Origin: an uncultured Eubacteriales bacterium
Lineage (GTDB): Bacteria > Bacillota > Clostridia > Christensenellales > UBA1242
DNA length: 16,618 nucleotides
Reading direction: 5' to 3'
Assembly (NCBI GenBank): GCA_905187655.1
Contig: CAJJIV010000012.1
Location: forward strand, 1-16,618
Of this stretch, positions 7,753 through 14,686 are shown piece after piece. Numbering within the stretch: the first letter of the stretch is position 1; every line of letters begins with the position of its first letter. The notes below the pieces were generated by a model. The model did no database searches, had not been told where the DNA came from, and was given only the letters and a program-made list of their open reading frames with translations. The position numbers and the translations under genes were made by a program.

Positions 7753-8297
7753 TAAAAATTTACCCCGTAATATTTTTTTATGCCCTTAATTATATCTCCA
7801 GCGCACCTAATAGTTTCATAATTTGTGGCATCAACTATAATTTCTGAACGCTGTTGCAATATAGCATCTCGTTTCGCAATATCTTGTTTGCTTATATGAA
7901 AAAATTTATCTAAGGTTTGACTTTTATATTCACACCTTATAAATTCATTTACTAAACTTTTTTCATCTTGATGGATATAAACTATTAACCCATACTTATC
8001 TATACAGTCCAAGTTTTCAGGGTCAAGCACCACCCCACTTTCAAAACTCATAACTGTGTTATTGAAAGAACTAACATACTTAACTGTGCTCTTTTGCTTC
8101 TCTCTAAAGTAAGGTTCACCATAATTAATTAAAACTTCTTCAAGCGTATTAGGGCTAATATCAAACTCGTACAACCCTATAGTATCCAAAAAATACAGTC
8201 CTAATTGACTAGCTAAAATTTTAGACACTTCTAAAACAAAATCATAGTCTAAACCTACTATTGCAATATTAATATCTTTATTCTGCCTTTTATCCAT
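7752..8297 (-). CDS. Shikimate-kinase-like protein lacking the ATP-binding loop
   Basis: Protein of 181 residues with the layout of shikimate kinase but missing key catalytic parts. The first strand and loop read IAIVGLDYDFVLEV (11-24) where active enzymes have a G-x-x-G-x-G-K-S/T Walker A. The next helix and LGLYFLDTI (32-40) match the family, but the second aspartate of the D-T-D motif is I40. GEPYFREKQ (60-68) keeps the substrate-binding arginine (R65). The GGG substrate loop is ESG (86-88). LIVYI (104-108) and KRDAILQQRSEIIVDAT (142-158) match the C-terminal strand and the R-x-x-x-Y-x-x-x-A-D region. It is therefore probably not a kinase; a binding or regulatory role is inferred. It is the first gene of an operon with transketolase, which makes a shikimate-pathway precursor. 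No Shine-Dalgarno precedes the ATG, and the promoter suggests a leaderless mRNA. Confidence 0.7.
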   Translation of the reverse strand: MDKRQNKDINIAIVGLDYDFVLEVSKILASQLGLYFLDTIGLYEFDISPNTLEEVLINYGEPYFREKQKSTVKYVSSFNNTVMSFESGVVLDPENLDCIDKYGLIVYIHQDEKSLVNEFIRCEYKSQTLDKFFHISKQDIAKRDAILQQRSEIIVDATNYETIRCAGDIIKGIKKYYGVNF

Positions 8298-8303
8298 ACA
8301 TTC

Positions 8304-8332
8304 ATTTTAACACATAAACACAATTTAAACAA
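8304..8332 (-). promoter_or_regulatory. Promoter of the kinase-like/transketolase operon, probably leaderless
   Basis: On the minus strand TTGTTT (8327-8332), a 17-base spacer and TAAAAT (8304-8309), with a TG dinucleotide in the extended -10 position. Counting six bases past the -10 puts transcription start at the A of the ATG (8297). Confidence 0.5.
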
Positions 8333-8398
8333 ATGTTTATTAACTACTTTTTATCTTCTTTATTTGTAGTTTTTTGTCGATTTTTTTATGATAAACAA

Positions 8399-8426
8399 AA
8401 AGGATGACAAATTTTTGTCATCCTTT
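8399..8426 (-). terminator. Intrinsic terminator after the coiled-coil gene
   Basis: The arms AAAGGATGACAA and TTGTCATCCTTT pair perfectly over 12 bp with a 4-base loop. The minus strand continues with TTTTTGTTTA. It lies about 17 bases past the stop codon at 8443. Confidence 0.85.
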
Positions 8427-8442
8427 ATATTTTTTTACCTAT

Positions 8443-9471
8443 TTACTTTTTCTTTTTAGCTTCTATTAATAGGTTTAGTTCATCAATTTCTTGTTCGTAT
8501 CTTACCTTTTCGCCCTGTAAGAAAATTTGAATTTTTTTAGAATTTTCATACTTCTCTTTATTTGCATCTAGATATTCAGTTGCTTCTTTAACAGTCTTTT
8601 TAAGTTCAGCAATATGCTCAGTTAAATCTTCTTGTTTTTGTTTCTTCTCTGGGTCAATTTCTTTAATATCGTTAACATTATATAAAATAAGATTTAGGTT
8701 TGTTAATTCTCCAGCTTTTTTATCTAGTAATTTTTCGTTGCGTTCTTTTCTTTTCAAGGTCTTTTCGTATTTGTTTACATCTTTTGTTGCCTTTGCAAGA
8801 TCTTTTTCAAGTCTAGCCATACTAGAATTAATTGTTTCAAGTCTAACATTATAATCAAAGTCTGGACCAACTACTTTTTGTTCATTAGTTACATTGTTTG
8901 TAGTAGTTGTTGTTTCAGTAGTGGTTGTTGTTTCTACCGAAACTTCTTGATACGAAGAACTATTTGAAGTAGTATTTGCGTTTGAAGTAGACACTTCGCT
9001 GCTTTGAACAGCAACTGGCGCCTTTTCTTCTACAACGGCAATTTCTTTGCTTTCTGTTTGATTATTTTCTTTTTGTTCAGTCTCTTCGTTTTTAGCCTTT
9101 TGCTCTTCTGCTAATTCTCTTTCTAATTTTTCAAACAATGCATCAAAGTCAGAATCAGCATCAGCATTTTTGTCTTCAGCAACTTCTTCTACTTTTTCTG
9201 TCTTTTGTGATTGTTTGACTTCGGTAGATTCATTTTTAACAAGTTTTTCTACCTTTGTTTCTTTGTTTGTTTCGGAAGATTTAGTTTGATTTTCAATTCT
9301 TGCAAGCATTTCATCAATGTCTAAATCTTCATCATCTTCTTCATTTTCTTTTTTTGATGCTCTCTTATCTTTCTTTGTTAGCCATAACTCCAAGAAAAAT
9401 GCCACAACAAATATAAGTGCTATAACAATACCGGCAATAAGACAGCATACAACAGCTGTAGGAACCCCCAT
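8443..9471 (-). CDS. Membrane-anchored coiled-coil protein, unrecognised
   Basis: Protein of 342 residues. One membrane helix (about 6-31) is followed by KKDKRASKK, which predicts an outside N-terminus and a cytoplasmic body, the same topology as EzrA or ZipA. Residues 40-150 are acidic, lysine-rich and probably disordered. They contain two similar short segments, DLDIDEMLARIE (49-60) and DSDFDALFEKLE (107-118). Residues 155-198 are Ser/Thr/Asn-rich, with two runs of five threonines around a glutamate at 181-191. Residues 205-340 are a predicted helical coiled coil ending in basic KKKK. The start is the ATG at 9471, 6 bases after AGGAGA; an upstream in-frame start at 9513 would lie beyond this site. 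The gene stands alone with a perfect consensus promoter and its own terminator, so it should be highly expressed. Cell-division, envelope or scaffold roles are possible, but none is shown by sequence. Confidence 0.8.
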   Translation of the reverse strand: MGVPTAVVCCLIAGIVIALIFVVAFFLELWLTKKDKRASKKENEEDDEDLDIDEMLARIENQTKSSETNKETKVEKLVKNESTEVKQSQKTEKVEEVAEDKNADADSDFDALFEKLERELAEEQKAKNEETEQKENNQTESKEIAVVEEKAPVAVQSSEVSTSNANTTSNSSSYQEVSVETTTTTETTTTTNNVTNEQKVVGPDFDYNVRLETINSSMARLEKDLAKATKDVNKYEKTLKRKERNEKLLDKKAGELTNLNLILYNVNDIKEIDPEKKQKQEDLTEHIAELKKTVKEATEYLDANKEKYENSKKIQIFLQGEKVRYEQEIDELNLLIEAKKKK

Positions 9472-9507
9472 AATTAATCTCCTTTTACCCTTTATTTGTT
9501 TTATTAA

Positions 9508-9544
9508 TTGCACACATTATAGCACCAGTGCAATAGTTTGTCAA
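9508..9544 (-). promoter_or_regulatory. Perfect sigma-A promoter with operator-like inverted repeat
   Basis: On the minus strand TTGACA (9539-9544), exactly 17 bases, then TATAAT (9516-9521) with an extended TGC just before it. Transcription should start near 9509. The arms ATTGCAC (9507-9513) and GTGCAAT (9528-9534) form a 7-bp inverted repeat centred on the -10 box, a typical placement for a repressor site. Confidence 0.8.
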
Positions 9545-9639
9545 TAGGGGTTTAAAAGTTTTTTGTACATTTTATATAATTATATGCAAAAAATAATACT
9601 AATATAGCATATGCGATTTTATATTTAAAATTAATTACC

Positions 9640-9668
9640 TTGACAAAGATTTCGATAGATTATATAAT
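9640..9668 (+). promoter_or_regulatory. Perfect sigma-A promoter for the zinc-ribbon gene, leaderless
   Basis: TTGACA (9640-9645), a 17-base spacer and TATAAT (9663-9668). Only six bases separate the -10 from the ATG at 9675, so transcription should begin on the start codon itself. Confidence 0.8.
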
Positions 9669-9674
9669 ACAATT

Positions 9675-10151
9675 ATGGAAGAAAATATTCGTTGTAATTA
9701 CTGTGGAAATTTAATTAAAAGGTCGGACTTTTCTTGCCCGCATTGCGGTGCAAAGAACTCTCAGTATGGCGATTCAACTGTCGTTGTACAAAAAGTTGAG
9801 CAGTCAACTTCGCAAGAAAATAAACAAGAAGAGACTACAAAACTCGAAGTCAATAATAAGAAGACAAATAAATTAACAAAGACTGACAAAATTTCCATAT
9901 TTGCAATAATCTTTGCCTTTATTTTGCCTATTATTGGACTAATAGTTGCAATTTATGCACTTGTAAGATATAACAAAGAAAAAGCTGAAAATAAGACAAT
10001 AAATACCGATTATAAAGGTCTTGCAATATGGGCAATTGTTATATCTTCGATATTTCTTTTGTCTTATGTCCTAAAGCACATTGCTACAAATTACCTAAAT
10101 TATTGGTATGATAACAGTCTTGAATATGAATATACCGATTTTTTTGATTAA
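9675..10151 (+). CDS. Zinc-ribbon membrane protein (DUF4190-like)
   Basis: Protein of 158 residues. It opens with a zinc ribbon: CNYC (7-10) and CPHC (21-24), each followed by glycine. A hydrophilic linker rich in Glu, Lys, Thr and Gln (about 33-70) follows. Then come two membrane helices, FAIIFAFILPIIGLIVAIYALV and an AIWAIVISSIFLL segment, joined by a charged loop, a layout resembling DUF4190-type domains. The tail is short and acidic. The ribbon should be cytoplasmic, and its ligand is unknown. The ATG at 9675 has no Shine-Dalgarno and sits six bases past a perfect TATAAT. The next gene begins 18 bases after its stop, so the two are probably co-expressed. No specific function is recognised. 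Confidence 0.75.
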   Translation: MEENIRCNYCGNLIKRSDFSCPHCGAKNSQYGDSTVVVQKVEQSTSQENKQEETTKLEVNNKKTNKLTKTDKISIFAIIFAFILPIIGLIVAIYALVRYNKEKAENKTINTDYKGLAIWAIVISSIFLLSYVLKHIATNYLNYWYDNSLEYEYTDFFD

Positions 10152-10169
10152 GTTCGGTTTAGTGGGTTT

Positions 10170-11159
10170 ATGAAAACAAAAAAATATAAATTTTTTATAG
10201 CATTAACAATAATTATTGTTGTATTAGCCAGTTCAGTTTTGGGCGGGTATTTTTTGATTGATAAAGTTTTAGTACCAAGGTATTTTGGTGCTTATGGCAT
10301 TAACAATCTTGGAGAACTTGTTGACCTAGTTGAAACAATTTATAAAGTCCCAAACGAAAAGGACTTTATTTCAAACCCATTTACCAAGTCAGATAGCAAG
10401 AATTTAACAAAAAAATTTACTCTAGCCGGCTTTCCAACCTTGCCAAGTGGAGAAATAGATTACGAATCTATTGGTAAAGGTCTTTATACCCGAACACCAG
10501 ATGAAAGTTTTACCGAAGATAAAATAATACTGACCGATAAAGAAGTAGCTGCTCTTGTAGACCAAATTTTAGACTCTGGTGTATTAGTAAGTAACTTCCC
10601 AGACCTTGCATACCTAGATACACTTCAAATGTCAATTAAGCAAGTATTAATCTCACCAAGTGAACTTAGCCCTAGTGATGATGAATATGATAGTAAAATA
10701 GAAGATTCTAAAACCCAATATTCCCCTACTTCAGCAACATTAAGCGCAACTGTTCAAATTAACACTGAAAGTGCTAGGCAACAAATAGCGAAAAACCTTG
10801 ATGCACCTAAATTTTTAATAGATTGGATTATTCCAGACAGCCTTTATGTTTCAGCAACATTTTATACTTGCAATACAGAAAATGGTAGAGTTATTCAAAA
10901 ACCAGAACTATCAATTAATTCAAAAACACCAAAACAAAGCGAAGTGCTACTAAAATTACTTATTTCTTTCATTTACCCCGACAACAAAAATATGACAATT
11001 GATGACCTTTGCACCCAACTTGGAAACCTAGTACTTACAGGTCTAGACTTAATTGGTTCATTTAACTTTACCCAAATTGTAGTTGGCTCTACTTCCGATT
11101 TTGGCATAGAATTAACTTTACCACCTGTTTCAGAAACACCACAAGTATCAGAAACTTAA
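10170..11159 (+). CDS. Unrecognised extracytoplasmic protein with N-terminal membrane anchor
   Basis: Protein of 329 residues. A basic start (MKTKKYK) and a hydrophobic helix (about 8-30) without a lipobox cysteine suggest an uncleaved anchor or signal peptide, exporting the remaining 300 residues. The body is mixed alpha/beta, Ser/Thr-rich and has few cysteines. A polar, disordered-looking stretch (SPSELSPSDDEYDSKIEDSK) lies near residues 172-191. The C-terminus carries a small direct repeat (VSETPQVSET). I do not recognise a family. It follows the zinc-ribbon membrane protein by 18 bases; the pair may form a membrane complex, which is inference. Only a weak GTGGG precedes the ATG. Codon use looks like its neighbours. 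Confidence 0.75.
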   Translation: MKTKKYKFFIALTIIIVVLASSVLGGYFLIDKVLVPRYFGAYGINNLGELVDLVETIYKVPNEKDFISNPFTKSDSKNLTKKFTLAGFPTLPSGEIDYESIGKGLYTRTPDESFTEDKIILTDKEVAALVDQILDSGVLVSNFPDLAYLDTLQMSIKQVLISPSELSPSDDEYDSKIEDSKTQYSPTSATLSATVQINTESARQQIAKNLDAPKFLIDWIIPDSLYVSATFYTCNTENGRVIQKPELSINSKTPKQSEVLLKLLISFIYPDNKNMTIDDLCTQLGNLVLTGLDLIGSFNFTQIVVGSTSDFGIELTLPPVSETPQVSET

Positions 11160-11282
11160 TACTATTTAAATTGTTTATTTATAGAACCCACATCAAAATA
11201 AAACCATAATATGTAGTGTAATAAAAAAAACTGATATTTACCCATAACTAATCTCTCTTGCCCAAAAGTTTTGATTATTACA

Positions 11283-11311
11283 AAAAGCCTACGAATATCT
11301 CGTAGGCTTTT
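11283..11311 (-). terminator. Intrinsic terminator of the dnaG-rpoD operon
   Basis: The arms AAAAGCCTACGA (11283-11294) and TCGTAGGCTTTT (11300-11311) pair perfectly over 12 bp with a 5-base loop. The minus strand continues TTTTTG. It starts 14 bases beyond the stop codon at 11325. It may also serve the convergent gene ending at 11159. The 120 bases between show nothing else. Confidence 0.85.
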
Positions 11312-11324
11312 GCTTTAACTTATT

Positions 11325-12011
11325 TTAGTCTGTATAAATTATTCTTCCACAATTTTCACATTCTATAAATTTAGCATTCTTTAAGATGTTCATTTTACCA
11401 GCAGGAATTTCCATTCTGCAACCACCACACTTGCCAGAAACGACGGGTACAAAAACTTTGTTTTTCTCTGGTGCTTTTTGTTTGTATTTTGCCAAAAGGT
11501 CTTTATTAACTGACTTCGCTAGCTCTTCTAATTTTTTCTTTTTAGCGGAAATTTCAGCTTCGCTTGCTTGCTTAATTTGAGCATAATGCTCCTTATATTT
11601 TTCCATATTAACCTTTGCTGTTCTTGCGTTTTTCATTATAGACACTTGTTCCCCATTTAACGCTGAACAACTTGCAATTACATTTGCAATTTCCTTTTCA
11701 AGCTTATTAAGGTTGTCAATAATAGACTCGTTGGCATCTAAAAGGCCGTTTAACTTTGTTTCATCACTGCTATTTGCATTTTTAGAAATCAGTTCAACAT
11801 TTTGTGCCATTTTAGTATAAACTTCTTTGTATTGGTTGTATGCATTAACAACATTTTGAGCCTTTTCTTCAAGTTGAATAAGCTTTGATTGACATTCTTT
11901 TAGGTATTGTTGCATTTTAATTGCATTCATGCGATCAGAATTTTCAAGCAAATCTCGCTCCATTTTTTTAATTTCCATATCTAATTCTTGGTAACTTAGT
12001 AACTCTTTCAT
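11325..12011 (-). CDS. Coiled-coil C4-type zinc-ribbon protein
   Basis: Soluble protein of 228 residues. The first 180 residues are strongly helical with heptad-like spacing, predicting a long coiled-coil hairpin. The C-terminus is a C4 zinc ribbon: CGGC (195-198) and CENC (218-221), separated by a basic stretch. This is the architecture of the DUF164 / C4 zinc-ribbon family, found across bacteria, often near trmK and nif3; its biochemical role is not settled, although nucleic-acid or translation-related roles have been proposed. The ATG at 12011 is preferred, as GAGGT lies 7 bases upstream. A GTG at 12053 is in frame but would overlap trmK. It is the last gene of the dnaG operon, 19 bases after trmK. 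Confidence 0.85.
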   Translation of the reverse strand: MKELLSYQELDMEIKKMERDLLENSDRMNAIKMQQYLKECQSKLIQLEEKAQNVVNAYNQYKEVYTKMAQNVELISKNANSSDETKLNGLLDANESIIDNLNKLEKEIANVIASCSALNGEQVSIMKNARTAKVNMEKYKEHYAQIKQASEAEISAKKKKLEELAKSVNKDLLAKYKQKAPEKNKVFVPVVSGKCGGCRMEIPAGKMNILKNAKFIECENCGRIIYTD

Positions 12012-12030
12012 ATTGTTTACCTCATATTCT

Positions 12031-12687
12031 TTATTGATTAATAATTTTCTCACAACACTGCAAAATTTTCAAGTCTTTTGAAGTTAAATAATTTTTTCGT
12101 TGCAATAAAGTATTTCTTTTAAAAGTTATATAATTTAAAAAATCAGCATAACTATTTGTTTTATAATCTTTTCCAAGATGAATTTGCGTTAATGTTAGTG
12201 GCGTTGGTTCACTATTAAAATTCACTTGCATAACAGAATAAAACTTACCCCTTTCTTCCACTATTATGTCTAACATAAGTGACCCATTTAAAGCATTTAA
12301 GGCACTTCGAACGACATCTGGATCTTGCATCGGCTGAATAATAAAAGTACCAAATTTAGACAAATCTTTAACCGCTTTTAGAATACTTACAATTTCATTT
12401 CCGCCCATTCCTGCAATAACCACAACATCACCATATGGTGGCCCATCTAATTTTTCTAGGCCATCAGTCACCATGCAATCTACTCTATCTTCAATTCCCT
12501 TATCTTTAACAAGTTTAATTGTTTTTTCAAGTGATTGAGCAGAAATGTCGGTTGCAATAACCCGCTTTGCCTTTCCACTTGAAATAAGCATTTGTGTAAG
12601 TTTGCCGTGGTCGGCACCTACATCTATTGCCAGATTGCAATTGGGAATACATTCAAATATTTTGTTTAATCGTTTGCTATTATACAT
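12031..12687 (-). CDS. trmK: tRNA (adenine-22-N1)-methyltransferase TrmK
   Basis: SAM-dependent enzyme that methylates N1 of A22 in tRNA; in Gram-positive bacteria it typically follows the sigA gene. It has 218 residues. Motif I is AIDVGADHGKL (20-30), where active TrmK usually has D-I-G-T-D-H. The hallmark IAGMGGNEIVSIL (91-103) is followed by FIIQPMQDPDVVR, matching the family QP-x segment. The start is the ATG at 12687, two bases after the rpoD stop. There is no clear Shine-Dalgarno, so translation is probably coupled to rpoD. The C-terminal part is helical and variable, as in the family. Confidence 0.9.
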   Translation of the reverse strand: MYNSKRLNKIFECIPNCNLAIDVGADHGKLTQMLISSGKAKRVIATDISAQSLEKTIKLVKDKGIEDRVDCMVTDGLEKLDGPPYGDVVVIAGMGGNEIVSILKAVKDLSKFGTFIIQPMQDPDVVRSALNALNGSLMLDIIVEERGKFYSVMQVNFNSEPTPLTLTQIHLGKDYKTNSYADFLNYITFKRNTLLQRKNYLTSKDLKILQCCEKIINQ

Positions 12688-12689
12688 AA

Positions 12690-14681
12690 TTAATCTAAAA
12701 AGTCTTTTAATTTTTTACTTCGTGATGGGTGTCTTAATTTTTTTAATGCCTTTGCTTCAATCTGCCTTATTCGCTCTCTTGTAACATTAAATTCTTTACC
12801 AACTTCTTCAAGGGTTTTTGCGTGTCCATCTTCTAATCCATAACGCATCATAATAACTTTTTGCTCTCTTGGGGTTAATGAACCAAGAACCGAAACAAGT
12901 TGTTCTTTTAACATGTTAACAGTTGCACTTTCTTCAGGGGTTGCCGTACTTGTATCCTTTAAAAACGTTCCAAGATTGCTATCCTCTTCTTCTCCAACTG
13001 GGGTTTCAAGCGAAATTGTATCTTGTGAAATTCTTTGAATATCACGAACTTTCGCCTCAGTAATTCCCATTTCTTTAGCAATTTCTGCCGTTGTTGGTTC
13101 TCTTCCAAGTGTAACAGTTAACTGCCTTGCAACCCTAATTTGTCTGTTTATCGTTTCAACCATATGAACAGGTATTCTAATTGTTCTTGCCTGGTCCGCA
13201 ATTGCACGAGTAATTGCCTGTCTTATCCACCAAGTTGCATAGGTAGAAAATCTAAAACCTTTGGTATAATCATACTTTTCAACTGCTTTAACTAAGCCAA
13301 AGTTTCCTTCTTGAATTAGGTCTAGAAACATCATTCCTCTACCACTATACTTTTTTGCAATTGCAACAACAAGTCTTAGGTTACTCTCGCATAGTTTGTC
13401 TTTTGCCTCTTGATTGCCTTCCATAACCAGTTTTCCTAGTCTTAATTCTTCTTCCTGTGTTAACAATGGAACCTTGCCAATGTCTTTAAGATACATTTTA
13501 ACTGGGTCTTCAATGTTGCTTTGGTTTATTAATTTTTCAAGATCATCATCAGATTCTAGCAATGTTGTTTCAAGAAGTTTTATTCCCTCTTGTTGAATTC
13601 TCGCCAATATTTCATCAATTTGGTCGGTATTCAGTTTAGAAAAACTTTCGGCAAGTTCTTCCATTGTAACCGACCCCTTTTTCTTTGCCTTTTCAAGAAC
13701 TCTGTTTATTTCAGTTTGAATTTTTTGCTGTTTTGCATCTAATACATCTGATTTTTCTTCGTTATGTTTAATTTCCTCTTTCTTAGATGCTATTAAATTT
13801 GCCAATTCTTTCTGTTCTTTTTGCGAAAGAGTATTGACCCCATTTCTTGTTTCAGTACGACTTGTTTTTGGTTGAGCAACAGTTTTTTCTGTTAAAGGCT
13901 TACTTATTTTATCATCTTCACTCAACTTAACTGTTTTAGGTGCCAAATTTTTAGAAATATCTTCTGATTTAGCACTTCCTGCTTTAGTATTTCTTTTTTG
14001 CTGAACTGGTGGCAAAATGTCCATTTCAGTCTGAACGGCTTTAACTTTTGTTACTCTTGTACCCTTTATTGGTTCTTGAACAGACTCCTTTTCCACCTTT
14101 TTTACCGCACCATCTTTCTGCTTAGAATTATCTTCACGAGTCTTACGCGTTAATGTTTCAACAGATTTTACATTGTCTTTAACCACAATGTTGGGTTTAA
14201 CTTCTTGTTTTTTTACATCTGCCTTTTTAGTGGCTTTTTCAACTTCCAATATTGGCCTGTCTGCACTTGTTCCACCAACAATAGACTTAAACATTTCAAT
14301 TTTGTCTGGAGCAGATTTTTTCTTTGTAGGCTTCTTTGTATCAGTAGACTTGCCATTTTCGGTAATTTCAATTTCTTTTCTAGACTTATTTTTAACTACA
14401 TCTTCTTTAATAGCATTAAGTTGCCTGCTAGTTGCCTTGCTAGTTGTAGCTGGTTTGCTAGTTTTTTCAGTCGCCGATTTTGTAATAGTAGCCTTTTCTT
14501 CAACAATAGTAGGAACAATTTTTGTTTCTGCTTTTGTCTTTATATCACTTGCTTTTCTTACCGATTTGGTTGCAGGTTTTTGCTCCTCTACAACTTTTGG
14601 TGGAACTTCTAATTGCTCTTGTTTCTCCATTTTGGTTTTTTTATCTATTCTTCCTCGTTTCATAAAGTCAAAAATACTCAT
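12690..14681 (-). CDS. rpoD: Housekeeping sigma factor RpoD (SigA) with long N-terminal extension
   Basis: Primary sigma factor of 663 residues, against about 370 in Bacillus. The last 272 residues carry regions 1.2 to 4.2: DPVKMYLKDIG (392 onward), DLIQEGNFGLVKAVEKYDY, FRFSTYATWWIRQAITRAIADQ (regions 2.3-2.4) and the helix-turn-helix TLEEVGKEFNVTRERIRQIE (region 4.2). Region 1.1 seems to start near residue 320. Residues 1-320 are low-complexity, rich in Lys, Thr, Glu, Val and Ser, and probably disordered. The ATG at 14681 begins 5 bases after dnaG. The best Shine-Dalgarno (AGGAGG, within the dnaG end) is 14 bases away, which is long, so a slightly later start such as M7 cannot be excluded. 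The reading frame is open throughout, so the extension is real coding sequence. It is co-transcribed with dnaG and trmK. Confidence 0.95.
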   Translation of the reverse strand: MSIFDFMKRGRIDKKTKMEKQEQLEVPPKVVEEQKPATKSVRKASDIKTKAETKIVPTIVEEKATITKSATEKTSKPATTSKATSRQLNAIKEDVVKNKSRKEIEITENGKSTDTKKPTKKKSAPDKIEMFKSIVGGTSADRPILEVEKATKKADVKKQEVKPNIVVKDNVKSVETLTRKTREDNSKQKDGAVKKVEKESVQEPIKGTRVTKVKAVQTEMDILPPVQQKRNTKAGSAKSEDISKNLAPKTVKLSEDDKISKPLTEKTVAQPKTSRTETRNGVNTLSQKEQKELANLIASKKEEIKHNEEKSDVLDAKQQKIQTEINRVLEKAKKKGSVTMEELAESFSKLNTDQIDEILARIQQEGIKLLETTLLESDDDLEKLINQSNIEDPVKMYLKDIGKVPLLTQEEELRLGKLVMEGNQEAKDKLCESNLRLVVAIAKKYSGRGMMFLDLIQEGNFGLVKAVEKYDYTKGFRFSTYATWWIRQAITRAIADQARTIRIPVHMVETINRQIRVARQLTVTLGREPTTAEIAKEMGITEAKVRDIQRISQDTISLETPVGEEEDSNLGTFLKDTSTATPEESATVNMLKEQLVSVLGSLTPREQKVIMMRYGLEDGHAKTLEEVGKEFNVTRERIRQIEAKALKKLRHPSRSKKLKDFLD

Positions 14682-14686
14682 AATTA

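Noticed and set aside
8375..8381. TGTCGAT as a Spo0A box near the kinase-like operon
   Set aside because: It is a 6/7 match only, and similar matches occur inside dnaG by chance in this AT-rich DNA.
8899..8931. Threonine-codon repeat in the coiled-coil gene as a phase-variable microsatellite
   Set aside because: The repeat unit is three bases and imperfect, so slippage would not shift the frame.
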